Source of the DNA: JADHUC01 sp964617665
Lineage (GTDB): Bacteria > Planctomycetota > Planctomycetia > Pirellulales > Pirellulaceae
Assembly: GCA_964617665.1 (NCBI GenBank)
Contig: CAZUAH010000246.1
Location: forward strand, 1 to 19,675
DNA: 19,675 nt
Direction of reading: 5' to 3'
In this document: piece by piece, positions 15,344 to 19,675 of the stretch
Layout: each line of letters opens with the position of its first letter
Numbering within the stretch: the first letter of the stretch is position 1
The notes under the pieces: model-generated
Database searches by the model: none
The model's input: the letters and a program-made list of their open reading frames with translations, nothing else
What the model was told of the DNA's origin: nothing
Translations under genes and position numbers: made by a program

Positions 15344-15374
15344 TGTCAAAAAAGCCCTCGCCTGCGGTAAACAA
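15344..15374 (+). promoter_or_regulatory. GTAAAC promoter-like element 6
   Basis: TGTCAA, 17-bp spacer, GTAAACAA, 76 bp before ATG 15450. Confidence 0.65.
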
Positions 15375-15389
15375 CCAGCGGCAACAATT

Positions 15390-15422
15390 GGTTTGGGAAT
15401 AGCGAAACGAGTGAACCAAACC
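15390..15422 (+). promoter_or_regulatory. Leader inverted repeat, copy C
   Basis: GGTTTGG (15390-15396) and CCAAACC (15416-15422), a 7-bp perfect stem; the eighth pair seen in copy A is lost (G opposite A). Confidence 0.55.
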
Positions 15423-15449
15423 TTTCTGTCTCAGTGGAAAAGGTGTGTC

Positions 15450-16709
15450 ATGCGAGTCTTCTCCAACAGAAGACGAAGTGGTTTGCGGGCTATTCAAATG
15501 ACAGTAATGAAAAGTCTTCGTCTCAAGCATGCGACGAGCATCCTTCAGGCAGTGCTCTTGCTGGCCGTCGGCCTTGTGGTAATCGGCGCCCTGTGGACTC
15601 AAGAAGTCCGCACGGCGGAGGCGAGCCGAAAGGAGGATCTGACAGCATCGCAGGACTGGTTTAGCGCCCTCATCTGCGAAAGCGAAGTCTCCCGTTCGGA
15701 ATTCTGGGCGATGGCACCGCAAACGCCAGCCGCAAATGCGCCGCTCGTGGGAGATCCGGAGCGAATCAAGGCATTACTGCCTGCGGGAAGTACATACGAT
15801 GTCCTTGTCAAGGGCGGCTTCGTCGCACAACGGAAGGGCAATGCGTGCGGCGGCCGACCGCGGCCCCACATGGCGTACGCGTTCGAGATGTCGTACCGGC
15901 GGGTGATCGAAAGCAACAATGGTCATCGGATTGTCGAACGCCGCTCGTTTGGTGCTGTACGGATGGCCAAAATCCTGTCGGAGGCGGACGGCATGAGCTT
16001 GCAGTTCGGTCCTCCCGACGGCCTCGTGTTTGACGGTATTCAATTCCCTGGGCCGGGGGTGGGGATAGTCGCCGCTCTGGTTCGCCCCGTGGCCGAGGCA
16101 ATGTTGGGTCTCGGAGCGGAAATGGTCGTCAGCGGTGACGCGAGCCTTGCCTTGTTGGAAGAGGATCCTTTGTCCGGTAAATCGGTCCGGCTTGCCTACG
16201 TGGACAGCGTTGGGATCGAGTCGGTCGAGGCACTCGGCTCGCCCTTGACTGGAGCCCAGCTTCTTTCCTTCTTCAGTCAGCCGGTCCTTTCCAGCGATCT
16301 CCTGCCTGGCCAGAACGCAAGGGACCGTCTCTGTACCACGCTCGACACCATCCGGCTGATTCCTTTCTCTGATCCAAGCAGGCGTCCGAGGGCCGACTCG
16401 AAAGTGCTGCTCGATTCCTTTGCTGCTTGTGACGGAAATCTCCGCGGTTGCCGAATTCTGCAAATACCGTTCGAAACGCATGATGAGGAGACTTCGTTGC
16501 CCCTGGCCTCGGATCAAATCTGCGCCATCGCCACACCGATGGGCGTGGTCCACTACGATCCCGAGGGAACGTTCGTGACACAAGCGACGCTCTATTGGCG
16601 GCTCACGGACTTGGAGGTTTCGCTGGATCGGCTGCTTTTCGAGGGGGGCTTCAGGGAGTTCCAGAGTGTGCCGACGCTCACTGTCCATTACCACTGCGAG
16701 AAATCGTAG
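15450..16709 (+). CDS. Unrecognised membrane-anchored protein behind a DUF1559-type leader
   Basis: 419 residues. The start at ATG 15450 follows AAAAGGTGTGTC, the same leader as the DUF1559 genes, and the first residues MRVFSNRRRSG mirror MRVLSFRHRRA, but FTLVELLVV is absent. A membrane segment lies at about 30-49 (ILQAVLLLAVGLVVIGALW), so the remaining 370 residues are probably extracytoplasmic. ATG 15498 and 15507 are alternative starts that would remove the borrowed leader, but they lack ribosome binding sites. The mature part has scattered cysteines and no motif I recognise. It ends immediately before the next ATG (no gap), so it is translationally coupled to the C39-like peptidase gene and may be its partner or substrate (inference). 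Confidence 0.75.
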   Translation: MRVFSNRRRSGLRAIQMTVMKSLRLKHATSILQAVLLLAVGLVVIGALWTQEVRTAEASRKEDLTASQDWFSALICESEVSRSEFWAMAPQTPAANAPLVGDPERIKALLPAGSTYDVLVKGGFVAQRKGNACGGRPRPHMAYAFEMSYRRVIESNNGHRIVERRSFGAVRMAKILSEADGMSLQFGPPDGLVFDGIQFPGPGVGIVAALVRPVAEAMLGLGAEMVVSGDASLALLEEDPLSGKSVRLAYVDSVGIESVEALGSPLTGAQLLSFFSQPVLSSDLLPGQNARDRLCTTLDTIRLIPFSDPSRRPRADSKVLLDSFAACDGNLRGCRILQIPFETHDEETSLPLASDQICAIATPMGVVHYDPEGTFVTQATLYWRLTDLEVSLDRLLFEGGFREFQSVPTLTVHYHCEKS

Positions 16710-17570
16710 ATGAGTTCCGTCGTAGCCTATGGTGACCTCGCGATCAGTATCTTCGCGATTTGCCTAGCCGCGGGATTTCTTTTCTGGACCGGCAAGGCAC
16801 TCGTCCACCACTTTCGACCGTGGATATCGAACACCACCGCCTTAGTTACACTCGCACTGACGCTCGTCTTTGCAGCGACCTTGCACGGCCAATTGACCCT
16901 GGTCCGCTTGCTGCCGGTATCCAATGCCATCGTCCTGGGCAACTGGCTACCTTTAGGTGCGGCGGTCTTGGCCGGGATTGTCGCCGGTCACTCGTCGGTC
17001 CCCGCGTGGCGACGTGCGGCCACAGTCGGCATGTTGACCGGCCTGGCCTGGTACACAATAGCTTGCGACATGTTCGCACCCGCACCTCAGCCTGATCGGC
17101 CCCGCTTCCTTGACGGTATTTGCATGCAGACGAACGCCGACTCGTGCAGCGCATGCTGCGCCGTCGCGCTGCTGACGGAGCATGGGATCCCGGCCCGCGA
17201 AAGCGAGATGATGGAATTGTGTTTGACTCGCCGAGGAGGCACGCCGGAACTAGGCCTCTATCGTGGTTTGAAGCTCAAAACGCAGAACACACCCTGGGAC
17301 GTGGAGATCCTGTCGTGTACGCCCGAGGCGCTTCGCCAGCCAGACATGTATCCGGCGTTGCTGCTCGTGGATGCCAAACCATCTCACGATGGAACCGACC
17401 AGCCCTGGTGGCGTCCTCGCAAAGCGAACCATGCCGTCGTTGTCTATGGAATCACGGAGCACGGTTCGATCGAAGTCGGAAATCCGAGTGCTGGGCGCAA
17501 GAGGTGGACGTTCGACCACCTTCGTCAGATCTGGCTCGGTGACGGATTGCGCCTAATGCGACGTGAATAG
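16710..17570 (+). CDS. Multi-spanning membrane protein with C39-like cysteine peptidase domain
   Basis: 286 residues. Hydrophobic segments at about 7-25, 43-60, 74-93 and 103-120 are followed by a C-terminal domain of the papain-like C39 type: ICMQTNADSCSACCAVALL, where Gln140 (oxyanion hole) and Cys146 (nucleophile) have the family's Q-x5-C spacing, then NHAVVVYGI (His241) and EVGNPSAG (Asn258 where the family usually has Asp). C39 peptidases normally sit on bacteriocin ABC exporters and cleave after double glycine; here no ABC domain is present. Some planctomycetes carry such stand-alone membrane C39-like proteins. The ATG follows the stop of the upstream gene directly. Likely role: extracytoplasmic processing of an exported protein encoded nearby (inference). 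Confidence 0.8.
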   Translation: MSSVVAYGDLAISIFAICLAAGFLFWTGKALVHHFRPWISNTTALVTLALTLVFAATLHGQLTLVRLLPVSNAIVLGNWLPLGAAVLAGIVAGHSSVPAWRRAATVGMLTGLAWYTIACDMFAPAPQPDRPRFLDGICMQTNADSCSACCAVALLTEHGIPARESEMMELCLTRRGGTPELGLYRGLKLKTQNTPWDVEILSCTPEALRQPDMYPALLLVDAKPSHDGTDQPWWRPRKANHAVVVYGITEHGSIEVGNPSAGRKRWTFDHLRQIWLGDGLRLMRRE

Positions 17571-17575
17571 TTGGG

Positions 17576-17594
17576 GGGCACATTGCCCTTTTGT
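17576..17594 (+). terminator. Possible terminator after the C39-like gene
   Basis: GGGCA (17576-17580), loop CAT, TGCCC (17584-17588), followed by TTTTGTT. The stem is short; moderate support from position just after the stop codon. Confidence 0.45.
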
Positions 17595-17655
17595 TCCCGC
17601 ACCGAGATGAGCGATCCCTAACCGTTCTTGCGGACGGAAATGATTGAAAAAAATC

Positions 17656-17684
17656 TGTCAAGAAAGACGGTATCTGGTAAACAA
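17656..17684 (+). promoter_or_regulatory. GTAAAC promoter-like element 7
   Basis: TGTCAA, 15-bp spacer, GTAAACAA, about 94 bp before ATG 17778. The downstream leader is the one found after element 2. Confidence 0.6.
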
Positions 17685-17855
17685 ACGCCGTCCATTTTCG
17701 ATTCTTAATCTGTTGGGATGACGATCGCGCGTATTCTAGCGGGAAATCACCCCCCCTAGCCGACAGGTCCCGGAAAGATGTCAACAGGAAGTAAGAATCG
17801 CTGGAAAGAGACGGTGAAAAGCGCGTGCGCCGTGGTGGTACTGTTGGCTTTGTTC
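17682..17855 (+). repeat. Duplicated leader block, copy 2 (pairs with 6471-6642)
   Basis: Leader and first 26 codons nearly the same as at 6471-6642, 11.2 kb away. The similarity ends abruptly after TTTGTTC within the signal peptide. Confidence 0.9.
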
Positions 17856-18293
17856 TTGCTTTGCAGGCCAGGCTTTTTCGCGCGCGGCAACAGCGATGGC
17901 GGTGTGCTCGACGTGTTTGGGGCTGCTGTGGATAACGGAACTTGCCTCGACTACTGCGAGTCGGACAGCGACTACGAGGACCAGGAACTAGAGTACGGAG
18001 ATATGCCCTGTTTCATCGACCTGGGTGATTCGATCACGTTACTTCAAGACGCTCGCAACAGATTACTGGAAGCGGTAGTCAACCAAGACGCGCAGGCCAC
18101 CCTGGCCTCCTCAGCGGAATACCACGAGGCTGTTCAGCAGGTACAAGCGGGTTTCGTCACACTTAGGATGCATGTGGCCCCCGATGATTTCCAGTACGTT
18201 TCTCAGGAACTTCTTGCCGGCTACGTGACAGACGAGGGCCAAGCCTTTGCGCCTTGCGAGTTAGGCGCTTTTGCAGAGGACATCTGGCAATGA
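17778..18293 (+). CDS. Exported acidic protein of unknown function with duplicated leader
   Basis: 171 residues. Residues 1-26 copy the leader of the 6565 protein (KNRWKETVKS, VVLLALF); the hydrophobic stretch continues as LLCRPGFFARG, so it may be a signal peptide or an anchor. The mature part is acidic, with a Cys/Asp/Glu-rich segment (CLDYCESDSDYEDQELEYGD) and then predicted helices (residues 90-150) resembling a small helical bundle, ending near CELGAFAEDIWQ. Not recognised. The stop overlaps the ATG of the HEAT-repeat gene (ATGA), which suggests coupled translation and a joint role. Confidence 0.75.
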   Translation: MSTGSKNRWKETVKSACAVVVLLALFLLCRPGFFARGNSDGGVLDVFGAAVDNGTCLDYCESDSDYEDQELEYGDMPCFIDLGDSITLLQDARNRLLEAVVNQDAQATLASSAEYHEAVQQVQAGFVTLRMHVAPDDFQYVSQELLAGYVTDEGQAFAPCELGAFAEDIWQ

Positions 18294-19348
18294 GACTGAT
18301 TCTTGTGTTTCTTGCGCTCCTTCTTGCGGCTTCGTACGTACCTGCCAAGGCGCAAACGGGGCCCTTGGGATCAGACAGACCAATGATGACATTGGTTGAT
18401 GCGCTGAAATCCGGATATCCAGTGACCGAACGGATACAGGCAGCCGAAGCCTTGGTCGGATATGAACAATCCGCCGCGGTGCCCGTGACGAAACTCCTCC
18501 ACAGCGAGGATGAGCGCGCCCGGTACTATGCTTGTTTTGCCTTGAACCGACTAGGTCCGTACGCTGAAGGCGCCGTCGCGGACCTGATAGCCATCGCAGC
18601 AGATCCGAAGGATCCTCTACAGCGCGACGCCGTGCGCGCCTTAGGACGAGTGGGCCCTGCTGCCAGTCCAGCCACGCCTGTCTTGTGCAAGTTGCTCGGC
18701 GAAAGTGATTCGAGGCTCGAGGACTACACCATCATGGCTTTGGCAGAAATTGGAGGGAACGCCGTACCCGTACTGGTGGAGAACCTTCGATGCGACGATT
18801 CCGCCGTTCGCCAATCCGTGTGCACGGTACTTCAACGGCTGGGGCCGAAGGCGAAAGCAGCAGTACCAGCACTTGTTGCGCTTGTTCTTGAAGCCGATCC
18901 GGAACTCTATGATGCGGCTTTTCTCGCGCTCGCAGAGATAGGTTCTTCGGCTGTCTGTGATTTGACGCACATGCTTCAGTCCGACGACAGACACGTGCGG
19001 CGAGGCGCCGCAATGGCGCTGAGTCGGATGGGTGGCGCGGTGATCCCGGCAGTCCCGGCCTTGTGCGATGCGACAAACGATCAGGACGCAAACATCCGGT
19101 TCTGGGCAGTTCGGGCTTTGGGAGAAATTGGCAATTCGGGCGGCGGGGTCACAGATTGCCTCATCCACGCATCACGAGATCCAGACGCCGACGTGCGTTG
19201 GCAGACCGTGGTGGCGCTGCAAAAGCTCGGCGTTGGCAAATCGACGCAGCAGGCACTGGTCCATCTGCTCGACGACGCCCATCCCGCCGTGCGAGCCAAG
19301 GCCAGGAAAATCGGATTGCCAGCGGAAGCGAACCGTGACAACACATAG
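18290..19348 (+). CDS. Exported HEAT-repeat protein
   Basis: 352 residues. Signal peptide 1-21 (MRLILVFLALLLAASYVPAKA|Q). From about 45 to the end there are eight or so HEAT-like repeats of the PBS-lyase type, each with A-V/R-x-x-A-x-x-A-L-x-x-[LI]-G (RDAVRALGRVGPAA, IRFWAVRALGEIG, VRWQTVVALQKLGVG). Such solenoids bind proteins; no catalytic domain is present. The start is ATG 18290, overlapping the upstream stop by ATGA; longer in-frame starts in the upstream gene would bury the signal peptide. Second gene behind promoter-like element 7, in the same arrangement as deiminase plus LRR behind element 2. Confidence 0.9.
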   Translation: MRLILVFLALLLAASYVPAKAQTGPLGSDRPMMTLVDALKSGYPVTERIQAAEALVGYEQSAAVPVTKLLHSEDERARYYACFALNRLGPYAEGAVADLIAIAADPKDPLQRDAVRALGRVGPAASPATPVLCKLLGESDSRLEDYTIMALAEIGGNAVPVLVENLRCDDSAVRQSVCTVLQRLGPKAKAAVPALVALVLEADPELYDAAFLALAEIGSSAVCDLTHMLQSDDRHVRRGAAMALSRMGGAVIPAVPALCDATNDQDANIRFWAVRALGEIGNSGGGVTDCLIHASRDPDADVRWQTVVALQKLGVGKSTQQALVHLLDDAHPAVRAKARKIGLPAEANRDNT

Positions 19349-19419
19349 GACTATGCAGAGAAGGGAGAGTTGCATCACCCACCACGTTTTGTAGCACACT
19401 ATTTGAAAGGAGCACTAGA

Positions 19420-19675
19420 ATGAGACGAGCAGTAGTGGGAGTTTTGTTTGTTTTCGGGATTCCGATCTTGGCCGGCACGGCGTCTTCCCAAGGCGCCGAC
19501 CGACCGGGAGAACCCCAGCGAGGCGCGCAGGGACAACGGCGCGGCGAAGATCGAGCCGATCGTGAACGAGGTGATCAGGAGCGTCGGGGCCAGGGCCAGC
19601 GCGGTGGAGGGCAAGGCCAGCGCGGCGGAGGGCAAGGCGGTGGCGGCGGCAGAGGCGGATTTGGCATCAGCCGTT
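19420..19675 (+). CDS. Gly/Arg/Gln-rich exported protein (partial, runs off right edge)
   Basis: At least 85 residues. Signal peptide 1-23 (MRRAVVGVLFVFGIPILAGT, then ASSQG), followed by a low-complexity region rich in Gly, Arg and Gln with two copies of GQGQRGGG and then GGGGGRGG. AAGGAG stands 7 bp before the ATG. Planctomycete secreted proteins with such Gly/Arg-rich stretches after the signal peptide are common and may continue into EF-hand or other domains; what follows is outside the window. 71 bp after the HEAT-repeat gene; no GTAAAC element precedes it, so it may belong to the same transcript. Confidence 0.75.
   Translation, partial: MRRAVVGVLFVFGIPILAGTASSQGADRPGEPQRGAQGQRRGEDRADRERGDQERRGQGQRGGGQGQRGGGQGGGGGRGGFGISR

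Larger units (their letters stand above)
15275..15465 (+). repeat. Promoter-leader cassette, copy C
   Basis: Colinear with 13408-13598 at offset 1867 (TGGCGAATCAATTC through GGTGTGTCATG). The similarity fades within the first dozen codons of the downstream gene, which is not a DUF1559 gene. Confidence 0.9.

Noticed and set aside
15111..15449. Extension of the 15450 gene to an upstream start near 15111
   Set aside because: The extension would translate the promoter element, inverted repeat and cassette remnant; ATG 15450 has the conserved AGGTGTGTC leader.

Overview
The window looks like chromosome from a planctomycete, probably of the Pirellulales. The basis is a Ser/Thr kinase with the planctomycete-type N-terminus, ECF sigma factors paired with kinases, three DUF1559 pilin-like proteins, small lipoproteins next to them, and LRR and HEAT proteins behind signal peptides or membrane anchors. 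No rRNA, tRNA, CRISPR array or intact mobile element was seen.

Layout. (1) 1-2517, minus strand: the 3' part of a large surface protein with two PKD-like domains, four Calx-beta domains and 168-bp tandem FG-GAP-type repeats. It runs off the left edge and seems to lack its natural N-terminus. (2) 2518-3349: no convincing gene. (3) 3350-6051, minus strand: a membrane-anchored Ser/Thr kinase with TPRs, preceded by ECF sigma factor 1 (GTG start). (4) 6052-10919, plus strand: an exported short leader protein, an anchored PAD/agmatine-deiminase-type enzyme and an LRR protein form one tight operon; then a DUF1559 protein and a small lipoprotein. (5) 11090-17570, plus strand: ECF sigma factor 2, DUF1559 with a transthyretin-like lipoprotein, DUF1559 with a tiny lipoprotein, a collapsed cassette remnant, then an unknown anchored protein directly followed by a membrane protein with a C39-like peptidase domain. 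(6) 17778-19675, plus strand: a second leader protein, a HEAT-repeat protein, and the start of a Gly/Arg/Gln-rich exported protein.

Main observation. Seven plus-strand copies of one upstream element, roughly TGTCAA-N15-17-GTAAACAA, are found. Six stand before the first gene of a plus-strand unit; the seventh (6143) lies in the sigma factor 1 upstream region. The three copies from 11769 to 15374 share exactly 76 bp from element to start codon and a conserved 5' leader with an inverted repeat. The simplest reading is a small regulon of envelope proteins driven by one or both ECF sigma factors and perhaps signalled through the kinase. It seems to have grown by duplicating the promoter, leader and first codons and joining them to unrelated genes (pilin-like, unknown plus C39, leader plus PAD/LRR, leader plus HEAT). 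The duplicated sequence is directly visible; the sigma factor link and the function are inference.
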